Virus record (IMG/VR): IMGVR_UViG_3300035703_000005
Coordinates: 184,836-248,835 of that record
DNA: 64,000 nt
Direction: 5' to 3' (one strand)
DNA from: a virus
Part shown: piece by piece, positions 9,382-23,000 of the stretch
How positions within the stretch are numbered: position 1 is the first letter of the stretch
Layout of the letters: the number at the start of each line of letters is the position of its first letter
The notes under the pieces: generated by a model
Database searches by the model: none
Told to the model about the DNA's origin: nothing
The model's input: only the letters and a program-made list of their open reading frames with translations
Translations under genes and position numbers: made by a program

Positions 9382-10977
9382 TTAGAACTCCAGTACAATT
9401 TTAATATCTTCTTTTTGGCTCGCTGATCTTGGAATAGGAGCTCTATTATCTATGTAGATTATTTCTCCGGATTTTTTATTAAATTCCGCTGAGCCTATTC
9501 CAGAAACAAAATCCACGCCTAACTGATATATTCTATTATTTATTGTTGTAGTAATACCACTAAAATTAGTATCAATCGATAAAGCTGGACCAATTATAGA
9601 ACTACAATTTATTGTTGTATCATATCCAACATCTGGATTTGAAGTAAATTTTATAATTCTAAATCCTGATTCACTTGAAGCTAATCCAGTTGGTTGATAA
9701 TACTTTAAAACTCCTGTTATAGGATCCCATGAAGCTACAAATCCAATAGCAGTAGATCCTAGTCCAACAGTTTGTTTAATTATAGAATCTACAGCATAAG
9801 TTGTGTTAGTTGTCACTCCAGAAAGTTTTAAGGCATCTAATCCACTTACAAGAGAAGTATTCAAAATTTCAACATCACTATTTCGGATAGTTGGATTTTT
9901 AATTATTCCAACTCTAGCAAAGTCATTTCCCAAAATGACATCTGGATTACTATCCAAAGTTTCATATCTAGAATAAAGGAGAACTCTATATGCTCCCAAT
10001 TCTTTGTAGATATCGTATCCATGGCCACCCCTAGGAGGAATAATAACATTAAAAGAAGCTATAGAAGTAGTACCAATTCCAGTGTTAGTTAAACTACTTA
10101 ATGGTCCTCCAATGTCAGATCCTGGAGCTCCAGGATAAAATTGAATAGTTCCATAACTATATCCAGAACCACCTTCAGTTACAAACACTTCCGAAACTTT
10201 TCCGAAAGAATCTATAGTGATAGTTGCTTTTCCTCCATCACCATCTCCCAAAATTGGTACATTGGAAAAAGATGTTGAGATTGGTTGATAATTTGAACCT
10301 CTATTATTAATTAATACAATTTCTACTTTACCTTCAATCGCATTATTTTTTGTAGCTATACTTTCACCACTGTTTCCCCAGTTCTCTGGGACAGGAATAT
10401 ATTCAATTGAATCGAATTTAACTATTTCTGATGGTTTAATCGTAAATAGATATTTCCAAATATAACCATCACCACTAGTTCCTGCAGCTCTTGGTTCCAA
10501 ATCAATAAATGTTGGCTGATCAAAAGAAGGTCTTCCCTTTGGATTTTCTGGATCAGTTCCATTTTGTAGACAAATATAAACCCTTAAATCCTCATTGATT
10601 ACGTAATAATTTGATTCGTATAGGGATGGAGAATTTGTGATGGGAGATGGATTGTATATACTATAATCATGCCTATACATTTCATACGTAGATCCAGAAA
10701 TCCATGTATTTTTTCTAATCAACCTTCTTACATCTTGAGATGTAATTTGCTTCATAGAAATTATTGTTTCTTTTATTTCATTTTCTTCTTTAAATCCATC
10801 CAAAGGTGCAGGAGTGTTGGTAATCCAAGTTGGAGAACCACCTGCAGAAGTATTCAATGCATTTGGCATACCAATGAAGGTATAATACCTGTCCGAAGTG
10901 TTAGCTACGCCAACAACATTCTTTACAAAGTTTTCAGCATTTAAAATTCTAAACTGATCTGATATAATAGCAGGCAT
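9382..10977 (-). CDS. 8: Baseplate wedge subunit gp8-like (531 aa)
   Basis: 531 residues. The first 200 resemble T4-like gp8 wedge proteins (MPAIISDQFRILNAENFVKN; SSRDVRR-like MKQITSQDVRRLI at about 75-90; DGYIWKYLFTIKPSE near 170-185). The middle carries an insert with a GGSGYSYGTIQFYPG-type strand repeat also seen in the giant protein. It is longer than T4 gp8 (334 aa), as is usual in cyanophages. The gene order gp25, gp6, giant, gp8, gp10-like follows the T4 wedge cluster. A duplicated AATAAATA late promoter lies just upstream. Confidence 0.85.
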   Translation of the reverse strand: MPAIISDQFRILNAENFVKNVVGVANTSDRYYTFIGMPNALNTSAGGSPTWITNTPAPLDGFKEENEIKETIISMKQITSQDVRRLIRKNTWISGSTYEMYRHDYSIYNPSPITNSPSLYESNYYVINEDLRVYICLQNGTDPENPKGRPSFDQPTFIDLEPRAAGTSGDGYIWKYLFTIKPSEIVKFDSIEYIPVPENWGNSGESIATKNNAIEGKVEIVLINNRGSNYQPISTSFSNVPILGDGDGGKATITIDSFGKVSEVFVTEGGSGYSYGTIQFYPGAPGSDIGGPLSSLTNTGIGTTSIASFNVIIPPRGGHGYDIYKELGAYRVLLYSRYETLDSNPDVILGNDFARVGIIKNPTIRNSDVEILNTSLVSGLDALKLSGVTTNTTYAVDSIIKQTVGLGSTAIGFVASWDPITGVLKYYQPTGLASSESGFRIIKFTSNPDVGYDTTINCSSIIGPALSIDTNFSGITTTINNRIYQLGVDFVSGIGSAEFNKKSGEIIYIDNRAPIPRSASQKEDIKIVLEF

Positions 10978-10993
10978 TTTAAATTAAAGGTTT

Positions 10994-11005
10994 TATTTAT
11001 TTATT
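10994..11005 (-). promoter_or_regulatory. Tandem late promoter, two overlapping AATAAATA
   Basis: The minus strand reads AATAAATAAATA, giving two overlapping NATAAATA octamers in the 34-base gap between the giant gene and gene 8. ATG follows 17 bases later. It separates expression of gp8/gp10-like from the 12.8-kb gene upstream. Confidence 0.75.
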
Positions 11006-11011
11006 TACAAT

Positions 11012-14000
11012 TTATAGATCTCTTGTTCTACTAATCATTGGTCCAGTCAACAACCCAACTAAACCATTATTTGTGTACACGTCAAATTGTTTTGGAGAAC
11101 CCAAAACTCTATTTTCATAATCAAAAATCTTGGACCAACTATATCTACCATAGAAATTATTAGTATTAATTCCCGTATTATTCTCACCTCGTTTATAAAC
11201 TTCAACATAATTACCAGTTGGTCCTTCAATTGGAGCAAAATTACAAGTTACTGTTACTATTCCTGATGCAGCATTTGTGACGTTTTCAACAATATAAACA
11301 CCATCCAAAAATTCAGTAGAAGTACCAACTCTAGAAGCTGGATAATTTGACATTCCACCTAGAGAAGTAGTAATACCAGTTAAAGCATGACCAACAGTTA
11401 CATTACTATTTGTAATTACAAAGTAGTCCCCTTTAGACAATTGACTGTAAGTAATACCAAAAGAATTCAATGATGAATATCCAATTCCAAGAGTGCTGTT
11501 ATCATAAAACTCAGATTTAAGAACGAATTCAACTTTTGGTGAAGTTGTTCCAATTCCAGGAGTTCCTGCAACAAAAGTATTAATACCAATTATCGTTCCA
11601 TAATCACCCATAACCTTAAATGATCTGACAAATTCAGTTTTTGGAGAATCTGGTTCAATAAGAACCGATGGTGCATTTGATTGGGAATATCCAAATCCAC
11701 CATTTATAATAGTAACTGAAGTAACAACTCCCGCAGTAACATTTGAAATAGCAGTAGCTCTATTATAAATTGGATCTGCATAAATTGATGTTCCAGAAGA
11801 TCCAACAAAAATGTATCTACCTTCCAATCCAATTTCATTGATAAATAAACCACTTCTTAAATTGTTAACTTGATTTGTTTCTCTTAGAACCCAATTTGAG
11901 AGATCGAAAGAATAGTATAAATTACCTAATGATGTCAATATCACATAAAAATCATTGTATGAAATGTCTATAATATCTTCGGAAATATTTGTAGTCACTA
12001 AATTAAATGTAAATGAATTTGTAGATTTAATAACTGTACCAAAATCACCAACGGCTACAAATTCACCATCAACATGAATAACTTTGTTTAAATTAGCAGT
12101 AGTTGGCGATAATAAATCTTCCCAAATTACTCCATTCACACTACTGAGTATTACAGAATCATTACCAACAGCAATAATATTTGATGGTCCGTAAGCCAAA
12201 CTATTGAGTGTTTGTAATGTTCCGGAGAATCTACTTATTAGTGTTGTCGTTCCAATACCAACTCCACTAAATATCGAACTTAATCCTACAACAACTACGG
12301 TATCTAGATATGAAGAATACGTAATATCAGATATTGGACCAGTATATCCAGCAGAAACTCTAGCAGTCACTCCGACAGTAGGAGTAACAATTTCTCTTAA
12401 AAGATTTATTGCACTCCAAGGTCCAATAGTATTACCTACAGAAACTGCAGTAGCAACAGTTCCATAAGATCCACCGACAAAATACCTATTTGTACCAACT
12501 CCAATTATAGAATTGTAACTTATAGTAATTCCGAATCCAACTGAACTGGCCTGCCAAGAACTTCCATTTAAACTGTATGCAAAGGTATCGTTATCTCCAA
12601 CGGCAACAACATATTTGCCCGTATAAGAAATGGAATTTAAATCATACAGAGATGATATTCCAGTACTTGGTTTCCAATCTTTAATTGGATCCTTTCTTGT
12701 TATTGAAGATCTAGAAATAGTAACTACAGGATTTCCTGTATAAGCATATCCAACACCACCATCAGAAATAACTATTGATGAGATTGAAGATGAAGAAGAA
12801 ACTACAGAAGTACAAATAGCATCCTCTGTTATTCTGTTTTCACCAATTACAAGATCTCTAAGATCTTCAGCTACAGAATCAACATCCGAAAATAATGGAT
12901 AAGCATTGTCGATGTATATTGACTCATCAGTTGGCACTATCTTTTTAATTACATGTGCGTTTGGTTTAACACGACTTCTAATGCTTGGTCTACTCTTAGA
13001 ATAAAGTGAACCACTTATAATTTTATCTTGAGTTTGTTTGATCCAAGTTAATGGTCTATCTTTAGTCGAATCAGTCGTTATACCTACACTATTATATGTG
13101 AATGTGTCAAATTGGTCTGATGATATTATTTTTTTAACAGTTCTATCAAATTGATCAATATCCAATAAATCATTTTTATTTTCTCTAATAATAATTACAT
13201 CACCTTCTTTTATAGTTTTAGGTGGTTCAATTTGCTCAACATCAATAGAAGAACCTCTATAGTATAAAATACTACATGTAGAATTTTCCTTTGGAGCTTC
13301 TTTAAATATTATTCTAGAACCAGAATATGTGTATGAAGATTCTGGAGTCTGTAGAACATCATTGATATAAACAAATATATTATTTGTGATGTTTAAATCA
13401 GAACCAGGTATAGTTCTCAAACTCAATATTTCTCTAACATTATTTGTGGTTACACTTAAAGTAAACTTCTTTCTAAAACCATTAAAATTTGAAGATATGT
13501 CATCAAATTTTATAAATTGACCAGGGTAAAATCCGTTAAATTTATCATTTTGGATTTCTTTTACAGTTAAAGTAAATTCTTCAAATGAAGTTGATAATCC
13601 AGGATTAGTTGTTATTCCAATTACAGATAATACATCACCAACTTTATATCCAATGCCAGGATTATCTATTTTAAATGATATGATACTTGATCCTTGACCT
13701 ACAGTTACTGATATTTTAGCGCCCTGGCCAACGCCAGAACTCCCGCCAGTGTACGCTACACCAAGATTACTATAAGATGTAGGAATACCAATAACAACCG
13801 TTGGTAGGGAGGTAGTAGTATACCCAGAACCAGCGTTTACAATAGTAAATCCAGTTACAGTACCACCAGCACCAACAGATGCAGTGATGCTAGCTCCAGA
13901 TCCAATTGTAGATGCAATACTGACATTTATATTTTGTCTGTATCCGGACCCAGCACCAGTCAAACTAATTGCAGAAATAGTTCCTGCGGCTGATACTGTT

Positions 14001-17000
14001 GCTACTGCTGATGCTGGCAACAATGGTGCATAACCAAATCCGGTTGTAATTGCAACTTTAGAAATTTTACCAGCACTAGGAGTTCCAGATAAAAATCTTA
14101 CCACATTTTCGGAATTACCATCTATATCATAATCAACTTTTGGTTCTTGGAAAACATTATTGATAATAACAAAAGGATTATTGTTGATCAATGAAGAATT
14201 GTTTACATTATTAAAAATAGTTGTGGTTGTCTGACCACCAGATTTTAAAGTAAATTCTGTTGCGGCAATTCCAGTGAAAGATAAAGAAATATCGTCAAAA
14301 ATGATATTTTTATCTACTGGTTTTGAGGGATCAAATCTTCTAGTAAATACTCTACCAGAAAAAATAGAACCAGTTTCAAGACCAACTGGGCCAATTTTTC
14401 CATATGGAGCTGTTGTAAAGTAAATAACGTCACCATCAATATAATAATCTCCATTAAATATCGTTGCAGAAGCTCCTACAGTATGAATTCCAGAAACGCT
14501 ATTAAAATAACCCCTCTCCACATTTACAAAATTTGTCGAACCTATACCTATATTTTTAACAAGTAAGTATTCGGAATTAATATTGATTACATCATTGACA
14601 GCTAATGATGAAATTCCAGAAGAAACCTCGATAACTGAAGTTGTAGCAGTGGAAATTGGAGAATTTAAGGTAATTGCCAAAGATTTTCTTCTTAATTGAG
14701 TTTGTATTATTCCATCAATGGTTATAATTGTAGAAGGAAGTGGATCTTTATATTTTAAAGAATGTATGCCAGATCCTAGTCCAACAATATCAAAAAATAT
14801 ACTAGTAGATAATCCAGAAACCCTAAAGTTATTATCATCAATTTTATTGACAAATAAAGTTCGTGGTAATTTATCTGTACCTAGTACTGAAGGCGTAAAC
14901 GAAATACTATCATCTGGAGAATTTCCGCCAATATATGTTCCAGAAATAGATACTACGGATGTAGAAGCATATCCAGATCCTCCATTTACGACTTGAATTA
15001 AAGAAACAAGTCCATCATTGTCTCGATAAACATTAAAAATAGCACCTAATCCATTAGCATCGGTAGATGGTAAATTTAAGTAACTATTATTAGCTTCAGT
15101 CTGTATTCCAGTTGGTGCAGTTGCAGTAATAGTAAAACTTAAATCATTTGCTGGCGTAGACCCCTTAAAATAAGTACCCGCTATTGAAACCACATCCCCG
15201 ACTTTAAATCCAGATCCACCAGAAACTAATGAAAGGGATGTTGATAGAGGTTGACCTGTTCCAACGTCATATGTAATAAGTGCATTAAATTTAGCATTAC
15301 TTCCACTAGTAGTACCAAATCCAATAACATTTAAAAATAGTTGGTTACTTATTCCAGCTGGAACAACTACTGTAGAAATTCCTGTTATAGGACTAGTAAC
15401 TGCTTGTGCATATCCATTTTCAAAGATTGCTGTACCATCATAGTTTCCTACTTGCATTATTACGTCCAAATCACCAACAGCATAAGATGTTGTAGCAATT
15501 CCTATAGGCGATCCAATTCCATAATCATAAATCAATTCTTGTCCAGATTGGAAATTATGATTTATTGATGTAAAAGCGTTATTGGAGATATTGACTATCG
15601 CACTATCGGATGAATCAAATTCATATTTAAATAATGGAGTTCCTTTATTTTTCAGTTTAAATGTAGTTAATCCTACTACTGATCCGCTCCTAGAAATACT
15701 TGGATATACAACATTGGGAGCAGCAGTAGTACCAATTCCAATAATGGATGTTACTATCCCAATATAATTACCAATTGCAGACCAAACATCAGAACAACAA
15801 TTTTCATTATAAGTAGGACTACAAGAAGTATCCGCCAATATCCTAGTGTCAAATTGTTGAGGTTCCGTAAATACAGGTATTTGATATGAAGTGGATATAG
15901 CTACATTATTAATAACGTATTTCGATAAGTCAATAATATACTTAAATCCAGCTATAGTTTCTTCAGACTCTCCAGCTACATATGAAGTACCCAATCCACT
16001 CCAGTAAGCCAATCCGGCCTCAACAGACTTGTTATTTGATTTGTATTTAATGTCATGTGAGATTGCATCAACAATAAATCCAACATCTCTTTTGCAAATC
16101 TCACGATCCCAATCTATATTTGTTGTTATACCAGGATAAGACGAAGTAATAAATCCAACCACTTCCTCCTGAATAAACGATCTATTCAATTCCAAAAGAT
16201 CGGATGCATCAGCATATCTTCCATCCAATTCTTGAATAGAAGTTCCATCAAATTGGTCACTAATATCATCTATTGTTATGACTTTATTTGTTTTGTTGAT
16301 AATGAAATTTCTTAAAGATATCCCACCACTCAAAAATACTCTTTCAACTGAACCATCATCTAAAAAATCTTCTTCATATACTATAGTAAAGTTATCTTTT
16401 TCATATAGTGACTTGTGAGAATCTATATTTACCAAGAATGAAGATTGTTTATCGAGAACAGATGGTTTTAAATTGGTTGTTCTACCGATTCCGTGTGTTG
16501 CTTTGGTATAAATTTCCAAATCAGAAAATTCTTTAAATCCGGATGGGTGTATAATAGATCTTACAGACTCTCTCCAAATATCATATGGAATTTCACTCTT
16601 AATTGAATATGAAAACTTCTGGTAATAAAAATTATCGGAAATTCTTTGATTAAAATCGTTTAAAATTCCAACAGAGTTATCAATAACTCCCACCTTATCT
16701 CTAAATGGACCTAAAGTAGATCTTAGATTGAAACTATCATGATACTCTACTGTGCCTGTTATTTTTGATACTTCGCCGGTAATTTTATCTCCCGTTCTCA
16801 ATTCACCAAAAGAATTATTGGTTCTTAATTGATTTAAATCATTATCCCATCCATCTTCCATGACAATGGAAGAAAACTTAGTTGAAGTTACTCTTTCTTT
16901 AGAAAAATATTTAACATCATCAGCTAAAATCATATCAAAAACTGGCATGTCTTTTTTGTTTACGACATATCCCAAAGTAACTCCATCATCATACGTACCA

Positions 17001-20000
17001 AAAAGACCGGTAGATATTCCAGTCATATCATAAGTAACAGTATTATTCTGACTACTTATTCCAACTACTTCAAAAAATCTATATTCATATGATGAAGAAT
17101 TGAAATTAGACTTCGATTTTGTATTTGGAGTAAGTCTACAACCTTCGATAAAAATTTGATCACCAATTTCAAATGGGAAGATAAAATCAGTTTTACCATA
17201 TCCTGTAGAAATTAATGGATTAGAATTTGAAGAGTTAGCGAGTTCTAATGTTACCAAATCTCCAGAAACACTAATAAAATCAATATCATACCCATTAGAA
17301 TTGTAAATCGGTATAATATCGAGAGGTTCTGATAAATTAGTTACATTTTGGACAACATCAACTTTTACTATTGAACCACCACTGAGTTGAGGCTGTAACT
17401 TAATTTCTGTATTTTCTTTTACAAATAAAGTTGGTGGAGTATTATAATTTTTACCTCCAGTGATAATACCAATGTAATCAATTCTTCTTATATCTTTAAT
17501 TCCTATAACACTTGGTACACTTAATACAGGAGATAGAGTTGGATCTGTTGGATAATCAAATCCATCTTTAATTCTTTCTAAAGACTCTACTTTTCCAATG
17601 TTGGGAGAATTTAATTTTATTACTGCATCCTTACCTCTTTCGGATATAATGTTACTGACATATGGTAATTTGTCATACTTTCTGCCAGAAAAATTAATCT
17701 TAAGACTTGATATTGGACCATAAGCAGTTTTAGAACTAGTCAGATATTCAATTGTAGAGGATGCATAAGAATTTTTTTCTAATTCGGTTGGTTTATTTTT
17801 TAAATTAAAATTAAATACTCTATCAGAAGATTTATTAATAATAAATTTGCTATTTAATATATGAGATTTCAAAACAACTTTATTATTACCAATTACATCC
17901 TTATCGGAAGTAATTTGATTTTTTCTTTCATCTATTGGACTCTTTGGTAATAAGTTATAGTAAAGTAATTTTGGAAATCCAGAGATAGAAGTATCCAAAT
18001 CTACATATGATCCAGGGAATCCTGCAGTACCATTTCTCGTAATTGCAAATCCTATTTCAGTATTTCCTATAATTTCTAATTTCTTTTGGAAATCAACGTC
18101 AGCATAAAATTCCAGATACATATCAAGAATACTTGCATCTGAAAGATCAAATCTAATTACATTCCCATCAACAAAATGGAATGGAGGGTTTATTAAATAA
18201 AATCCGTGAGATGATCCGCCAACAGAATTGATATTTACTACTACATTATTTTTTATGTCAACTCTATTTTTGCATAGTTTTACATTATCAAAATCCGTTT
18301 TTAAGATATAATATACTTCATTATTTTGCAATCCATCGGCAGGATTACTGGAAACATATACTACTTTATCACCAGTTTTTAAACTGGTATCAGTTAAGTC
18401 AATTTTATTCTCATTTATGTTAATATCTGAATTAGTAAATTCAATTCTTTCTCCAGTAATTTTCCTGATTTCTGGATTATATAATATTTTTACAGAGTCG
18501 GTTTGATTATTAAATATTTTTAGTTCTATTTCATCACCGGTTAACAAATTGTGGTCCGCAGTAGTCGTTACTATTCCAGTAAATCTTTCCAAAGTTGACG
18601 TAACTTGGAAATTTTTTGTGGTTAATGAATGTGAAGCGCCTACAGTATTTAAAATATCATCAAAATTTACAAACTCTACACAATTTAAAGTTGTTCCTAT
18701 CCCACCAACACTACTAGTAAATCCTATAGTGGATATTCCAATATAATCAACACCAAAATTTACTGCATATACTGTTTGACCTTCATCAAAAGATATAGAA
18801 GTGGCGGATCCTACATTATTATATTTGAGTGGTGTACCATTAAATCCGGAAAAATAAGTTAATGGTTGACCAGTGTAAAACTTATGGTTTGGTATATAGA
18901 TTGATTTTTGTGGAATAAATCTAGATTCTACGCTACTTGTACCAATACCAACCAAAGACCTTGTAACTCCAGCCGTACCTGTTCCAACTGACTCACTAGG
19001 ATTGAAAAATACAATTTCATTTAAAGTAATAGAGTCGGAATTTGATCGTTCAAGATCAAATGTAAACTCAGTTGGTAGTAATTTTACTACATCAATTCCG
19101 GCTGTATGAACGCCTGTATTTTGAATTCTATTAACATAAAATCCAGATCTTTCTGGGGAAACTCCCGTAATATGAAGAATTTCGGTGCCTATGCCAATGA
19201 AATCATTTGATTTAAACCCGGAAATATCTTTTACGGTTATAAAAGTAGAAAGTCCGGTCGTAACTTGATCTTGAATATCATTTAGAAGTTCAATAGTTTT
19301 GTCTAAAACACTTATTACATGACTACCTTCAATAGTCGATGACGTTATAGTCGAAACTCCAGTAAGAATAATAGTTTCATTATTAACTAATTGATGAGGT
19401 TCATCAGTTTTTCCAACTACTTTTCTTGATTTAATATCAAAGTTAACTTTTATAATTTTATTATCGACAATAGAAAACTGTAAAACATCAGACCCCTTAA
19501 CTTTTGAAACTACAATATTTGCTCCACTTCCAGAAGTATTTTTATTTTCAATTACTAATCTATCGTCAACTTGATAATCTCTACCAGCTGAGAAAATAGA
19601 AGTTGAAGTGATTCCAGAAAAATTAACTGTATCTATTCTAAATTCTTGTTTATAATCTTCAGAAACTCTATCAATCAAATCGTAATATGAATTATTAAAA
19701 TTTAAATAATATGGACCGACATTTCTAGTTATGTTAAAAGTGCCAATATCAAGATCCTGATTAAAAACTGGTAAAAAGTTTTCTTTAATTGGTTGGTCTT
19801 TAAAATATTCACCAATTACATACGGATATGATGGAACAGAATTTCCAGTTGGATCAATACTTATGGATGTAAAATACGCATAAATTCCATCTGGATATTG
19901 TGGCGTTAAACACCATCTTCCATTATATTCATCAAGATCTCCAGAGCCCGTATAAACATAATCGTTAATGAAATATCCAGGCTCAAATCCCTGTGGACGA

Positions 20001-23000
20001 ACAAGTGGATCAGTGTTTGCCCTTAATTCATAACTGGTTCTTATTTGTCTAATAGAACCTCCAGATAAAGGATCATATCCATATGGACCATAAATTGGAT
20101 TTCCATCATATGCAAATCCAAGAATAGGTGAATGAGAAAGAGTATTTAAGTTCTCAGAATTGGTATCTGTAAAGTTATCATTTAATTGGAATCTGAGTTT
20201 TTTGGGAATATAGAAATTTATAAATTCTAATCCAAAATCTGGATTTTTACTTGGGTATAGAATTCCATCGTCTTCATCAGAAATTGATGGAATTGACTTG
20301 ACAACCTGATTTATTTTCCATTCAAATACATTGCCTAAAAATTTTGCATCCGACCCTCTATTAACAACTGACATGGTTGTGTTTGAGGATGCATATCCAA
20401 CACCACCAGAAATAATATTTACTGATACAACTCTACCATCTTCTATAATTGGATCAATCTGAGCAAACTGACCATTTCCATTAATTATAATGTCAGAGTC
20501 TTTTCTATATCCTCTACCTCTGTTGATAATTTTAACATCTCTAACGGTTCCGTTAATAATGATTGGTTTTAATACACATTCAGATATTATACTGGAAAAT
20601 CCTACATTAGGTCTTCTATGGTAATTTACAATATCCGTGCATCCATAAGAAACTCCACCATCTTCCAAATAAACATCAGTTATTGAACCAAGAACTATTG
20701 GTTCTAATAATGGTTGAACAATATCGGTTGATCCAATAGCAGATAATGCTTCTACTGAAACAGTTATTGCTGGATAACCAATAGTGTGAGTTCCAAATCC
20801 CAAACTAGAAAATTCTACAAATATATTATCAATGTAATTATTCCTAGTAGATGTTGTACCAATTCCCGCTTCAGATAACTTAAATTTATTTTTGTCGATT
20901 ACTTTTACATAATACTGAATTTGAGTAGATAATCCTGCAATTGGAGTACCAGTAGTTGAGTATTCAACTAATTCACCATCAGAAAAACGATGATTTGTAG
21001 CACAAATATATGAATCAAAGGTATTAATTCCAATGTTATCTTTTAAACTTAAAATAGAAGGTACTTTTACTTTTCTGTTGGAATATCCTTTACCAGGATC
21101 TTTAACAAATACTTGAGTAATAGTATTTTTACTTTTAATAGTTTCTATAACATGGAATCCAGAACTAATTCCTACTATATCAACCTCATTTACTTTATTT
21201 ACTGCATCTTGAAAAGTGTTGAAAATTTTGATTGAATTTGAACTGGTAATTCCAACAAAATACCTAGAACCATCAACTAAACCACCAATATTACTATTTT
21301 GATTAGATCTATAAATTACTTCTTCAGCGTCATCAAAATTGTGATCATTTAAAAAAGTAATAACATTAGTCAAAGTGTTTACTGCAGACTCTGGTCTAAA
21401 TCCTACGGATATTCTGGATTTAATTAAATTGGATTCTAAAATACAACCAGATCCATTTCCACCAGATATTGTAATTTTTGGTTTTGTTTGATAACCAATT
21501 CCTGGAGTTATTACTTTAACTGATTTTACTTCACCGACTAAATTGACATGTGCTTTCGCTCTAGATCCAGTATCGTCTTTAATTTCTAAAGGAGCAACAT
21601 TAATTACATCATAATTTTTACCAGAATTTGTAACATCAATAGAAACTAATTTTCCATAGTAAATGTTTTCATCAAAAAGAGTAGGAGATAATAATTCAAC
21701 TCCATTAGCCAAAAGTCCTACGGCTCTATTATTAGTTGTCCTATCATTTTTGTCATCAAAAACATTAAAAGCTCTGTTTAATCTAAACTTTTTTAATAAT
21801 TTTTGATTCTTTATTGTTTTATTCTCATATCCAGACTTGAAAAATCTATCGGATGAGATTCCAGAATTAAAACTTATATATTTTTTGGAAAAAAGATCAG
21901 TATTACTATAAGATAATTTAATATTATTATTATTGAGTTTAGTTACAAAATAATACCCTGTAGAAATTCCAGAAAAATTGCTGGAAATTGGATCATAATA
22001 AATTGAATCACCAGTGACTAAATTATGATTTTGTGAAAATAGTGTATCTGTAATGCCTGCTCCAGAACTAGAAGCATTTTTTTCCGTATTCTCTATGAAA
22101 AGAGTATAATTAGGTAGTCCTGTAGATGTTACATAGAAATTAGAATCTTCAGAATCTACATATGTATTCTGAACTCCTGATGGAATTTTTGAAAGTCCAT
22201 CAAAAAATCCACGATTATGATTTGCTTTATAAATTATCTTTTTTACAACTTTAGAATTTAAAAGATTAAATGTTGGATTTAAAGCCTGAACTACTAATCT
22301 GTTAGAATATTTTCTAATTGTATCTCCAGGATCAAATTCTACAGAAATTATAGAAACATTGGAAGAATTGTTAATTCCATCATCTAGTTTAATAATTTCA
22401 TCTTTATAAAAAGAGACTTTATCGTAGAGAACAACTCTAAATTTATTTGCGTCTAACTGAGAAACATTTTTTATTATGTGATTTGTAGGAATATTATAAA
22501 TCCAAGAATTAAATTGGAAAGAATCACTTAAATCTTTTCCGAATCCAGAAAGAGTAACTTTATCTCCTACTTTTAAATTAGAAGTTTTGGAAAAATCTAT
22601 AGAATCTATAACATTTACAATTCGGAAGTCTACTCTCGACGTATTTCCAAATCCAATATAACTAAAAGCAAATTTTTCTTCAACAATATCTAATCCATAG
22701 TCAAGATCTCTATCAATTCCAGTAACTCCTAAGAATTGATTATTTGTTTTATCCGAATAAAACAATTCTATTGTATTATAATTTTTGGGAGTTACTAAAA
22801 TTTTACCAGATTTGGAAAATCCAATGGTAGAGTCAACAAGAATAGTATCAGAATTTTTTGGAACACTCTCTAAAATTTTAGTTTTACCAGCAACTTGAAA
22901 TGCTCCTGATAATGAGGTCGAATCCAAAGAAATTTCGTATAAATTTTTATTTCTTAGTGGTCTAAATTCTACGTTAAAAATAGAAGCACTTACAGTTCCA

